Positions 11,585 through 22,833 of a stretch of 31,870 nucleotides of DNA are shown here, in pieces. Every line of letters begins with the position of its first letter. Within the stretch, counting starts at the first letter, position 1. Source of the DNA: Hyphochytrium catenoides (Eukaryota > Sar > Hyphochytriomycetes > Hyphochytriales > Hyphochytriaceae); NCBI GenBank assembly GCA_900088475.1, contig FLMG01003171.1:1-31870 (forward strand). The letters are read 5' to 3'. The notes under the pieces are model-generated. The model was not told where the DNA came from. It worked only from the letters and a program-made list of their open reading frames with translations, and made no database searches. Position numbers and translations under genes: made by a program.

Positions 11585-12678
11585 TCATCTGACCCACCGC
11601 TTGCCTGCGTAGTACTCGCGAGCCACCGCAAGATGAAGTTCATTACCTCGGCCGCCCTCGAGCGGCCAAGGCATTGCACTAAGCTGCGCACGAAAGTCCT
11701 TTGGTGGAAGCACGAAGAGGCCCCCGGATCTGGCAACCTGACGCACCAGCATTTCCACCTCCTGCGATGTGACATGATCTGAGACAGCGATTTTAGGGAA
11801 TATAACGGAGATAGCAAGATCGCTCAAGGCTGTCGCTTTGACGGAACCATCAACTGCAACTGAGTGGGAGAGGAGAGCCTCCAGGAGTTTGATAGTGAAA
11901 CCATGGCTGTGTTGAGCCCAGCAGTGTATCAAGAGATGGTCCCATATTCCCTCGTGGAGCAGAATCTCTAGCAATAGATCGGTTGGGAAGCAGCAAGCGT
12001 CAGAGCGACAAAACTCCTTTTGAATCTCTTCTAGCTTCTTCTTGGCGGCGTCAAGGGGCGTCCGGTAATCTTCTCCCTCCTCTGGGACTTGCTTTGCTGC
12101 AAGCTTGTGGTTTACTTGTTCGGTGGAGACTGTCTTTTTACGACGAAGCTGGGAAGCTGTTGGCTGGAGCTTGGGTGGTGAGAGCAAGGGAAGAGGCTCG
12201 TAAAGCGGCGCCAGGTCCACTGGAGGCAAGGGCACTGAGCAGTGAACCTGTCAGGAGATCGCGTATAACCCATGTGATAGAGCGCTTCTTACCTAGGAAA
12301 GTATTTTCAGGCCTCTTTCGCCCAGCATGCATCGGACGTGGCGGAATCTACGGCGGGTTGACCGTGAATTGTATTAGTACAAGTCCGCTCCCTCAGCACA
12401 TAATGCTAAGCTAGACGTACCCGTCTCCTTAAGAAGGACAGCTGCAGGATGTCGCCGTCTCGCCCTTCCTGATAGAGATGCCTCGTCCCCGGTAGATCTT
12501 CGTTAACCTGAGCTCCTGCTGCTGCATCTTTAAACAAAATCTCACGACCCACTGCCTGAGCCTTCTCCTGAAGGACCTCCTGCAGCTCTGTAGGGAGAAG
12601 CTCAATCAGGGGAATACCCTTCTGGGCTCCTTCGTCGAACTCCTCCCAGACCCTTAAGTACTCATCCCTTGAAGACAT
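11585..12678 (-). CDS. Unrecognised 306-aa, mostly helical protein, 2 exons
   Basis: I do not recognise this protein. Exons are 12678-12421 and 12247-11585 (minus strand), joined from a GTACGT donor to a CCTGACAG acceptor in phase 0, giving 306 aa. The start is the ATG at 12678 (MSSRDEYLRVWEEF), preceded two codons upstream by an in-frame TGA. The N-terminal third has an amphipathic-helix look (LIELLPTELQEVLQEKAQAV). The middle is Pro/Leu-rich (residues about 93-115) and then basic. The C-terminal half has helix-like segments such as DLLLEILLHEGIWDHLLIHC, suggesting an ARM/HEAT-like fold. Its helical pattern faintly recalls the N-terminal part of FHIP/FAM160 proteins, but this is too weak to name it. 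No signal peptide, membrane segment or catalytic motif is seen. It is divergently placed from the PAP2 gene. Confidence 0.7.
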
Positions 12679-12700
12679 TTGTCAAAGACAAAGGAGGCAT
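12662..12700 (-). promoter_or_regulatory. Short upstream ORF overlapping the start of the 306-aa gene
   Basis: An ATG at 12700, 22 nt upstream of the main ATG and in another frame, opens a 12-codon reading frame. It ends at a TGA at 12664-12662, just past the main start codon. If the mRNA leader includes it, initiation there would compete with the main start. The transcript start is unknown, so a regulatory role is inferred only from position. Confidence 0.35.
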
Positions 12701-13944
12701 TTGCCTTGGTTGTCCTTCATGAGGGGAGGTAGGAGCTTCGCCCTGGCTGTATATGTAGGCTCGAGTTATCGGCAAAGGATGCCCAACGGCTCACAGTCGA
12801 AACAAAGTAACTCGATAGAGCCACATCTGAGACCACGGTGCGATATTCAGTCATCTTCTTTGTCTGTCAGTATTGAGACAGCTCTTCTTTGTTTCTGGAT
12901 GCCTACGAGTAGCATCGGCGACCGGGTTGCTGCACAACTTCAGCCCCTCATCGAAGATCAAAAAGCTCCACCTCCACCCTCACATCAGCTCATCACCCTA
13001 AAATGTATGATTACTGATTACTAACCATAGATAGATGACTGATCAATAGTCTCGTATCATCTAGTTTATGCGCACAACTAGTAGTACAGCCAACAAGGAC
13101 AACGCACACGCCAGTACGAGGTACAAAACTGTCCCCGTAGTACATAATGGCTCGGGTCAGCTAGGGCACGTGTGTCCCAGGTACATAGGCCGCCACGGAA
13201 ATAGGGCGAAGACAGCGCTCCCTTGTTCTCCCAATCCTCCCTGTTCACATAATAACTCCGCTCATCCGTCCCAACTGCTGCTGCTTGATAGCATCAGCCA
13301 TCATCGCTATCCTCTTCCCTCCTTCCCTCCCTGCTGCTGCTGCTCGCCGCTGGATCTCTGAGGGTGGAGCCTCGCCATCAACAGCGAACAATCAACCGTC
13401 TAAGAGTGATGGCGACGATCTTCGTGCACAAAGCGTGAAGATTTAGTGCACTTCTGTCCCACCCTCCTATACTCTCTCCCTCTTTTGTGGTTTGTTTGGA
13501 TTCTCTAGCCCAGTAACCCCCTCCCCTCGTGTATCGAGATATGATGGTCTTTGGTGCGTCTCAGCCTCAGAACAAACCTTCTTCTACTCGTATGCATACT
13601 CCACACAGAACTCCCTCATGCCAGGCCTCGGGCTCCCTTCATGATGCCGCTCAGACCTCTACTTGTAGCAGGCAAGGAAGCACAGTGCGTTCGTCCAAAC
13701 AGTTTCCTTGCGTTAAGGAGCGACGTGACGACAATTGTGCTTTGGGGCGCGGACTCTCATAGCGAAGGCTCATGCTACAACAGTCTTCGGGCTGCTCCTC
13801 AGGCTTATTCTGATTGTTAGTGGCCTTTCTTTGAAGTCAGTGCTCGGCTTGCGGAGAACCAAGTGATTCTCATTTGCCAAGCTTCGCCACTCTGTCCGCA
13901 AGGTCCCTTATCCTTTACCCTAGCAGGCCGCGATAGGCATCATT
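12701..13944. other. Divergent promoter region between the 306-aa gene and the PAP2 gene
   Basis: This 1.2-kb gap lies between divergently transcribed genes, so it should hold both promoters and 5' UTRs. It contains CT/CCTCCC-rich stretches and a short CTG run near 13331-13342. Its open frames show no recognisable protein and no consistent splice structure. I see nothing further. Confidence 0.5.
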
Positions 13945-16105
13945 ATGAGAGATATCCCTATAAGCGTTGCAGTATCCACCCCTCACATTGAGGGTGGGTC
14001 GTCTTCGGGGCGCAGCACGGAGGTAGTGGGCTCACACGCGGGGGCGGAGCCGCTGGACGAATCCTCTTGCCAATATCTTGAGGAAGGGAGGAGACGAACG
14101 GTCCTTCCACGACGAGTGGTGGTGGCAAGTTGGCTGTCCCACTATGGTTTTGAGACACGATGGTGGCTGGACGTTATCACCTTCATCATCTTGGGAGCCT
14201 TGACGTTGGTGATCCACATGGTGGACGACTTGCAGCCGGACGAGCCTTATTTCTTTGAAAGAGACCCAGCGGTAAGAAGAACGGTTGACGGTCTCAGATC
14301 TCCCTTTCTATTTGTGAACGCGCTGCGTGCCAAACAAGTCGTGAGGGGGGCTGTTGCTCTGACGTTTTTCTATGTCGACTTCATACTGGGGGCTACTACC
14401 CACCTACTCCTAGAGCAACTCAAAGCACCAAGCGCTTGCGGATTGAAAATCTTTTTGTCTTTGACATTGGCCGCAGTGTGATCTTAATTTGCCTTGCTCT
14501 TAGATAAGTTACCCTCTTCTGGATGAGACTGTGCCCACCTGGAGCGCGGGCATCATCGCCGTTGCTGTTCCGCTGGTTGCCATCATCACACTCCAATTCC
14601 AGCCCTTTAATATTATGCTGAATCCTCCTTTCGTAAGTACTCAAATGACATTAGGATCCAGTTCAGTAAGCAACAGACGGGGAAGCAGTAAGGAAGAGAA
14701 GCAGGATGACGAAGGGATAGTCAAGGAAGGGTGTGGACGGTCACCAATTCTTAGGCAAGGAAGGCAGTAAGACAGGCCTCCGTCTTGCAAGAGGTTGAAA
14801 TGCGATGGGTGGAGCGGAGATACCGACTGGCTCTATTCATTGATCGGACTCCCTTCTCATGATTTCCTTCTTTCCAAGCTCATCACGCTGGTGGATAGAG
14901 GTCTTCGCGTTCTTTTGTTCGGGTTGCCCGCCTCTAGCACAATAGTTGTCGACTAGGTGCATGAATGGCCATTGTGTCTAACTTTCTTCAATTCTATATG
15001 CGTCATCCTTAGAACTATGGGCTCCTAAACGTAATTGTTTACGTGGAAAACTTCGTGGTGACTGTCTTGCTAACTGAGGCCGCGAAGAATCTGACTGGGA
15101 GGCTAAGGCCAAACTTTCTGGCTTCCTGCGATTACAAGGGTATTGCACGTTTGGTTTCGTCAGCGAACCGCGGCTGCCGCTCTTTACTCTCTTCTAATTC
15201 TCCCTATGCAGGCTATAGAACGGCGATAGAGACGGGAGACTTTACCGAGTACTTCGCGGCAACAGTGCCTGGAAGGTTTGGAGATTACAAGGAATGTCGC
15301 AGACATGTGAGTGCTAAAAAAGAGATTCGTTCTTCGAGAACCGACTAACTTCTTTATTGCCTTTTTATCATCTTGCGCTCAATTCTCGTCTCCGTTGCTG
15401 CTCCTCTCCCTTGAACGTAGTTCTCTTCTAATGCCATCAAGAGCTTTCCATCTGGCCATGCTAGCACCGTCTTCAATGGTTGCATTTACCTCTGCATGTT
15501 TATTTGGTTTGGGATCCGGACGAAGAACCGGGTGAGTACAAATAGTGTTCGTGCATAGAGCTATCTTGATCCGTATCTCTAGAACAGAAGGCGACAAATA
15601 GATATGAAATGTTGTCTATATGTGGCGTGGATAGTGATGGGGAGAAGATTATACGAGGGCAGGTGAAGAGGGCGAAGCACACCACATCCGAGGCTGAAAG
15701 AAGGGAGTTCTAGCTTGTCTGGGTAGGAGGGATAAAGAATTCTGGACTCTAACAGCTTGTCTCATTCTTGCCAGTTTACTGTCTTGGCGGTAACTCTCTT
15801 CATCATTGCTCTGGCGGGGTTTATTACCATCTCTCGGGTGTATGACTACTATCACAGCACCACAGACGTTCTCGGCGGAACTTTCATTGGAGTCAGGTTA
15901 GCGCCCTATTTGACCTCATGCTGGGCGAGAAAGATCGCTGGCCATGGCAGCACCCATCTACTCATCCAGTGTAGATATCTCTTCTGACACTTTTTCTTCT
16001 CATCTTTTATCATGATCCCTTGTTATCAGCATAGCAGCAGCAATGTTCTCGTTGAACTTCCTGCCTTGGACCTTCAGGGAGCTGTCCAAGCAGAGAAATC
16101 ATTAG
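13945..16105 (+). CDS. PAP2-family lipid phosphate phosphatase, 7 exons, 328 aa
   Basis: This is an integral-membrane phosphatase of the PAP2/LPP family, expected to dephosphorylate phosphatidate or related lipid phosphates. Exons: 13945-14271, 14504-14632, 15013-15139, 15212-15306, 15421-15531, 15775-15896, 16030-16105. All three catalytic motifs are intact: K(x6)RP as KNLTGRLRP (residues 177-185), PSGH within SFPSGHAS (236-239), and SR(x5)H(x3)D as SRVYDYYHSTTD (283-294; His290 nucleophile region, Asp294). The family-typical SYPLLDETVPTW follows the first membrane segment (WWLDVITFIILGALTLVIHM). About six hydrophobic segments are visible. The roughly 60-residue N-terminus is hydrophilic. 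The start is the first ATG of the open frame. The third intron (15140-15211) is exactly 72 nt, stop-free and in frame, so it could be retained. Substrate cannot be read from sequence. Confidence 0.92.
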
Positions 16106-17413
16106 GCTAAAGCAGCCTGAGAAGAGCACAGACCCCATGTCTGGTATTGACTATATACCACATGGTACCACATTGGAGTCCATTAGTAAGGGCACTTCTC
16201 CTCATTCCGCATTGCAAAACAACATACTCCGGTGTACTCAGGGATTGTAGTTTGACAGTAGGATGACCATACATCTCAGTTGTAACCGGCGGTGCGTGGC
16301 CGAGGCGATCAAGACAAATTTTTCACACTTATGATGCGCTTTTTATAGATCTAACAAAGCTCTTGCGCTTAGTTAAAGAGCGCCATTGCTGCTTGGTGTT
16401 TCTCAATGAGTTTGCTGGTGGTAGGCGTTCTCGTCCCTGTTAAATGTTTCTTCCACATCCCTTTCCTTAGTGTCACTTAACCTTACGGAAGGGCTTACTG
16501 AAGCCACCAGCCTCGTACTTTCGGTCTTGTTGACCTTCCTTCTCGTACTGACGTTGGTTAATCGAGGGGCCAGCATACCTACGCGAGGTCACTTAAATGG
16601 CAGGAGGACAGGAGGAGGTTTCCAGATGAAGGCGCTCTCTCTCATCCATCGGTCATTCCGTCTTCCTCCTGTCAGACGACTCTGTCTGGAAGTAAATCTT
16701 CGGAAGCATTGTGATGGGCTCTAGAGCTTGAATGATACAGTGAGTTGTTCCTACATACAGTACTATGTCAGAAAGAATATGATATGATGCTGTATCTGAT
16801 GGCATCTATCTGAAATAATCAATCAGCTGATAATCAGACCAGTCTTCCTCCCCACTTTCCCCATGCCCAAGGTGCACGTCAGTGTTGGATCACCGGGTCG
16901 GCCGTGAAGAACCCAATGTTTCCTAGAGATGGAAAGATTCAGATTGAGGAGGCTTACCACTGTGACAATGCATGAAAGCTTCATCAGAATTGATTACCGG
17001 AATATTCCCCTGGTGTGGTGGTCTACTTGCACTTGTTCTGTGGGCTGTGCGAAGGAAGGAGCTCTTTTTCCTTTACTTGCTTTCCTCCTTTGGCCGTCCT
17101 TGGCCGCCTTCCTCCTCCTCCTCCGCTCTTCCCTCTCACACCGCGGGAGCTTCAACCTTCCGCTCGCTCTCACTCCTCCAGCGCTCCTGAGCTCACTCAA
17201 AAGCGAGCTGCCAGGTGTCCAATCTGTGGAAGATCTCTCACGCCCACGGAAAGTTTAGGTCTTCACTTTCCGTCTGTCGCTGTCTCCATCATCTATCGAC
17301 TCCTATCTCTCCTGGTGCTAACGTCAGTAAGGCCCTGGAGCACCTGCCTCGGATATACAAAGCTTCACTTAATTAGCGCGAGCAGGCAGAGACCAGCTGT
17401 CATTTTGAAAGTC
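16106..17413. other. Spacer between PAP2 and ALDH3 genes
   Basis: Both flanking genes read rightward, so this holds the PAP2 3' UTR and the ALDH3 promoter and leader. The stretch of about 17060-17200 is pyrimidine-rich with CCTCCTCCTCC runs, as upstream of other genes here. An open frame runs through the leader into the ALDH3 start, but its translation before 17414 does not look like an ALDH N-terminus. I see no other gene. Confidence 0.5.
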
Positions 17414-20020
17414 ATGGGGAAGAACAGCAACAATCAGAATCAAGGCAATGGCAACGAGAAAGATGTCGGGCAAGAAGTGTCTGCGGCCGTGGCTAAGCTA
17501 CGCAAATCATTCAAAAGCGGGAAGACCTTATCGGTAGAGTGGAGAAAGCAGCAATTGAGATCCTTCCAGCGTATGATGAAGGAGAAGAAGGCGGAAATAT
17601 GCGAAGCGCTTTGGAAAGATCTGCATAAGAATGAGGTAAGCAACGACCTCATTACATCATCTGCCTTTGACTGCCCTGAAAGTGCGCCGACGCGCTTGGT
17701 TCACTTAGCTACAGCCCTCTCAGACCCCTCGATGGTGCCTCGTGCTGACATTTTGACGGTTGTCCGTCTTTCTTTTTCTTGTCTTTGACGTGGCAGTTTG
17801 AGGCATGGCTGACAGAGGGCAACATGGTGGAGGCTGAGATTCAGTATCATCTTGATAATATCGACAATTGGGCCCGACCAACTTGCGTCCCCACCGACCC
17901 ATTGAACATTCCAGGCCGCTCTCTGCTGCAGCGCAACCCCTACGGCGTGGTCTGTGTCATTGGTGCCTGGAATTATCCAGTTCTCCTCGCCCTGCAGCCG
18001 CTCGTCGGTGCTATTTCGGCAGGGAACTGCGCTGTGCTAAAGACCCCTTCTGACCAATACTCTGCAGCCACAAGTAGCACGTTGGCTCGCCTTGTGAGAC
18101 AGTAAGTTAACTCGAAGAGTTATATAAGACTGGATTGGGGAGTTTAAAGATATATAGAAGAGTAGTGGAGAGCGGATAGGGTCGAGCAGGAGACAATCTT
18201 TATCACTGACTGAAGTGACCGAAGTAGAGGGCCCCACCTGACCTTTTCCCTCATATTCCTTCGCTACCCTGCGCCTCCCTCGATAGATATCTCGACCCTG
18301 AATGCATTGCCGTCGTGGAGGGAGACAGAGAGGCGACTCAGGCGGTGCTGAAGGAGAGGTGGGACTTTATTTTCTTCACTGGCGGCTGCTTTGTTGGGAG
18401 ACTGGTGGCGGAGGCGGCTGCCAAGAACCTGACTCCTGTTGCGCTAGAGCTGGGAGGGAAGAACCCTTGCGTCATCACCGAGAGCGCAAATATTGAAGTC
18501 TCTTGCCGACGACTGGTCTTTGCGGCTTTTATGAATGCCGGACAGGTGAGGCAAATGCTTCGGAGTAGGGCTAAGAAAGCATCTGGATGGGAGATAGCTC
18601 GCTAGAGAGGTTGAAAAAAAGGAACATTCTGGCGTCTCTGTCGCCTTTGATTGTTCTTCGCATGTGAATCTCGAAATCCTTCGCACGCCCTCTCTCTCAT
18701 TGCAGTCTTTGGTCTCCATGCTATAGACTTGTGTGCGGCCCGACCACGTCCTGGTCCATCACTCGGTTGCGGACAAGTTCATTAGCACTGTGAAGAAGAC
18801 AATCCTGGACTTCTACGGATCTGATCCTCAGAAAGGGGAGGGACTGGGGAGGCTTATCAACACTCGCGCCTTTCAGCGAGTGGCCAAGCTTCTTGAGGAC
18901 GACGCAAAGTACATCGTTCATGGTGGAGAGGTCGACGAAAAGGAAAAGTGAGTTCCTTAATTCATATTTTGCTCTCTTCCTTCAGTTCCTTGTGGCCCTT
19001 TCTCTCACTTGGCCCTATCCCTGTGTTTCTTGGGTTCTTTTTAACTTAAACACTGAGTATGGCGGACCAGTCTGCACGCCGTTGTTTTGCCGGACCAAGT
19101 ACATCTTCTCCTGACGCGGCTCTTTCTCGTCTCTTCACGACCTTAGATACGTGGCTCCGACGGTTCTAGACTTTGGTACGGATGAGGAAGCTTTTCTGAA
19201 GGCGGCCTCCATGCAGGACGAGATCTTTGGGCCGCTGATGCCGGTCTTCCGGTACAAGGACTTCGATTGGGTCCTCAACTACATTAACGGTAAGTCCTCT
19301 CTTTCACAGACTTCCGCTGGCTCGTACATGTCCTCCAAAGCTCTCGGGTTCCCAGAGCCTCCAACTGGTTCTGCTGTCTGCGGTTCATTTGACTCTTTCC
19401 CTTCTCCGCACTCCTTAGCTCGGCGACGGCTCGCTCCTGCTCTCTTTTCGGCTCACTATGAGCCTCACTATGAGCCATTCAGGGTCATTGTCCTTGTATT
19501 ATACCTTGCCTTTATTGTCTCTCTGGGCCCCTAAGTCTTGGCGCTGTCAGTGGTGCCCTAACTTCTCTGCTTACACTTAGACCATGAGAAGCCCCTAGCT
19601 CTCTCCGCCTTCACCTCCAACAAGAAGGAACAAGAGCGCCTCAGCCTAGAGACCTCCTCCGGCTCCCTTTGCATCAACGACGCAGTTGTCTTCCTCTCCA
19701 ACCACAACCTTCCTTTCGGAGGAGTAGGAAGATCAGGGATGGGAGCATATCATGGAAAACGCACGTTTGAAGTCTTCAGCCATGAGAAGGCAGTGCTGGT
19801 CAAGGGCACGTGGCCCGATCCTCCTGTTCGCTACCCGCCGTTTGATCCCTTCAAGAAGCAGATTGTGGCGCTGGCGACAACGGCAGTGCCGAAGTGGAAG
19901 GTGAAGATGATGAAGATCCTCTTTTATCTGTTGATCTTCTTGATCATTCGCGCCAAGATGCCGTCGAAGGAGGCACTGAAGGGCAAGCTTATCATGTTTG
20001 CTACGCAGTATCTTATGTGA
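17414..20020 (+). CDS. ALDH3-type (fatty) aldehyde dehydrogenase with C-terminal membrane anchor, 6 exons, 529 aa
   Basis: This enzyme oxidises aldehydes to acids with NAD(P)+. The ALDH3 group includes the fatty aldehyde dehydrogenases on the ER. Exons: 17414-17635, 17797-18101, 18287-18545, 18727-18947, 19147-19289, 19581-20020, all in consistent phase. Landmarks: SVEWRKQQLRSFQRMM (family N-terminus); VIGAWNYPVLLALQPLVGAI; the cofactor-loop FFTGGCFVG; catalytic Glu230 in LELGGKNP; catalytic Cys264 in NAGQTCVRPD; EIFGPLMPVFRY; and NLPFGGVGRSGMGAYHGK. The Glu-Cys spacing of 34 matches ALDH3. Near the end MKILFYLLIFLII is a hydrophobic anchor, followed by about 23 residues. The protein is longer than human FALDH (485 aa), with a polar N-terminal extension of about 30 residues. 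The start is the first ATG before the extension. The FALDH-like role is inferred from the anchor; substrate is not provable. Confidence 0.95.
19453..19476. repeat. 12-bp perfect tandem duplication inside ALDH3 intron 5
   Basis: The unit TCACTATGAGCC occurs twice head to tail inside the 291-nt intron between exons 5 and 6 of the ALDH3 gene. It is most simply a recent slippage duplication. Confidence 0.8.
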
Positions 20021-20737
20021 GAGAGCGTGCTTGTCGTCGTCTCTCTGCCTTTCCCTTCCCTTGGTCTCTCTCTTACCTGTGGCGCTGGCTCAAGTCTTAC
20101 TCTTCTTGATGTTTGCCTCTGCTCTGGTTTTCTTCTCCTCTTGACTTGCTAAAAGCCATAATGGAACCTTTTTCTCACCGTGCGATGCTGCCAGAGACTG
20201 TCTAGGTGATAGGTGCACACCATATTGCTACCACTCTGGTTCCTCTCTCGTTCCTTGACCTTCATCCTCCTTTCATGACTCAATACATCTAAGAGCAACG
20301 TGTTTCTCTTTATTTCTGATGGTTTTCTGTCCTTTTAAATTCTCCCTCGCCCGTGACTCCCTCTTGTCATCTCCTGGTGCCGTTGAGAGGCCCTGCACTG
20401 TTCTTCCTCCTTGGCTCCCTACCTACAGGTTGCGGTCTCCGTCTAATGAGCATGAATTATACTTATAAAGGCAAAGTAGCCGTGTCTCTCTGTACCTCTC
20501 TTACTTTGCTCTTGTCCCGTCCCACTAAGGACCTTACGTTGAAAGCAAATATCTTACTCTCTACGGGACATGGGGCTAGTAAGCAGTGACCATAGCCATA
20601 ATAATGTTGGCAAGCGCCCTGACGAGTACGAAGGGACTAGCTATAAAGGTCAAAGGGAAGCATTATGGAAAGAGAAATATGACACAAGAGAAGGCAGAGT
20701 GAGACCGTTTGCCGCGCCGATAACTTTGCTCTTCCTC
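20021..20737. other. Convergent spacer between ALDH3 and the 338-aa gene
   Basis: These 717 bp hold the 3' UTRs of two converging genes. The sequence is pyrimidine-rich on the plus strand to about 20340. I see no coding exon, RNA gene or repeat worth naming. Confidence 0.5.
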
Positions 20738-21120
20738 TTAGTGCGACTCTTGGTGCGATTGGAAGAAGTCTCTGGCAGCGCCTTGAAGAGCGGCACGGGA
20801 AGCGTTGAGCTTCATCTGACTTTCCATCAGCTCCGCCCGCAGCGCCTGTCAGAGAGAAGGGATGAGGAAGAGAAACAGATGTAAGCCTGATGTTGAGACG
20901 ATCAAGAGAGTACGCAGAAGCAACTAAAGAGAAAGGAAAGCGTGAGAGAGTTCAACGACCGTTCAAAGAACTGTACAGCCGCCAAGACGAGTGAATGAGA
21001 CAGAGCAAAAAGTATCCCACGTGGGGATCAAGGCAAACGGTGCCGGAAGTCTCCGAAAGAGGATAGTCAAGGAAAGAGAGAGAGAGGAAGAGAGGGGAGG
21101 GGAGACAGAACGAGAGAGAG

Positions 21121-21153
<33 letters not shown>

Positions 21154-22798
21154 GAAGGATAGAGATCCAAATTCACCTTCAAGGTAAGTCCCTCTTGAAA
21201 GTTCTTTGTGAGTTCTTCAAGCAAAGAACCGTTCAGGGCGCTCTCATCCTTTCCGGACGAGGCGGACATCCCTGGGCCCTCAGTCGCAGAAGAAACGCTA
21301 AAGCGCCGATGAGGGGAAGATAACAGGGAAACGTATACAGACGCAGGCGAGTAACATAATGGTGATCAGGAGTGCAGATAAGGGCGCATGGAAGACCAAG
21401 ACGAGAGAGACAGAAAAAGGGAGAGAGAGAGGGAGGAAAGAGAGAGCGAGAGAGGAGGGAGAGAGACTGCTCGAGAGAGAGTTGAAAATGAGAGAAGACA
21501 GTGGGAGAGTGAGATAGAGAGAACAGAGAGGGCATGTATATGGACACGTGCCAGACAGACCAAATAAGGAAAGTGGCGCTTTGAGTGACGGAGAGGGGCT
21601 GTCACCTGGTGTTGCTGGCTTTGCGAGTAGCATTGCTCTTCTTGACAACTTTCTTTGAGGCTTTCTTCTTAGGTTTAGCAGCTTTCGAGCTGTAAGGTTG
21701 TCCTGCTTTCTTATCTGCACAGCACGCACAAAAGAGAGAGAGGCGAGAGGATAAGTGGTTGAAGTCTTTCTATGCCCCCTTTTGCTCCCACCTGAGCTGG
21801 TTTGCCCTCTCCGCCCTTGTGGGGCAACATTAGAGCGGTCTGCTTGGCCATCCTCCTCCTCGTCGTCTTCAGGGTCCGCAGGGTCCAACCTCGAGCCCTT
21901 CTGCAGCGACATGAATCCAGTTAGACTTCTACAAATGTGAGAACAACCGGTCTCTCTCTCTTGTCTGTCTCCTCTGCATGTGTCCCTGCTTGTCTGTCTG
22001 CTGTCTCTCTGTCATTGTCTCGTTTCGCTCTCGTCTAGGGTTCATTGCCTCTCTCTCTATCATCCATCTCGGTTAATTTCCATTCACTCTATTTGCTTCT
22101 CGAGTCTCTCTTCCTCTAAACACCGCCACCACTTACTCTTTCTTCTCCCCATCTCTCACCTGCAGCTGCTCGACGTATGCAAACGCTTCCCTAAGAAGTT
22201 CCTGGTTCAAAGGTCTGTCAACCTTCTCTGGCACTTTCTTCCCAGGATACCGGCTCTTAGCCTGACTCGATCGCTGAGGAGAGGTAGAGGTTAATAGGAT
22301 GTGGCGGTGACACTTAGGCAGGAGGTGGGCCTATAAGAGAGAAAAGCCCATCTCCAGAGTTCCCTCTTCCTTCTACTCTCGCCGCTACTCTACCTTCCTT
22401 GCCACTCATCCTTTTATTCACTCATCAGCGTCAAAGACTCTCACCTGTACGTGAGACACCTCACTGCCTACTTTGTCTTTTGGAAGCTTTGGCAGAGCTG
22501 AGGCGTCTCTGTCAAAGCTTTTGATGCTGTGACGGACGGAGGAACACAATTCACTATCAGCTGCGGCCCACACGGGAGAAAATTAAAAGGATTGACACCA
22601 AAGATGAGACGACAACTCACTTTGGGGCGGGTTTAGTCAGGAAAGTGTTCACCTCGTCCCAAAACCTTGCCTCATCGGAAGGAGCACCTTCGGCTTAAAG
22701 AGCAGTCCAAGAGGGTGACAATTAGCAATTACATGCCCAGGAGTGAGAAAGAGGAAGAGGGAGAGACGAGAGAAAAAGAGAAACAGAGAGCGAGCGAC

Positions 22799-22833
<35 letters not shown>

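Noticed and set aside
16289-16314. A stretch resembling the 5' half of a tRNA-Ser/Leu (A-box-like TGGCCGAGG)
   Set aside because: The D-stem pairs poorly, and no B box, anticodon arm or matching acceptor strand follows, so it is not a tRNA gene.
17015-17413. In-frame extension of the ALDH3 reading frame upstream of 17414
   Set aside because: The translated extension is low-complexity and unlike an ALDH N-terminus; the family-like sequence begins after the ATG at 17414.
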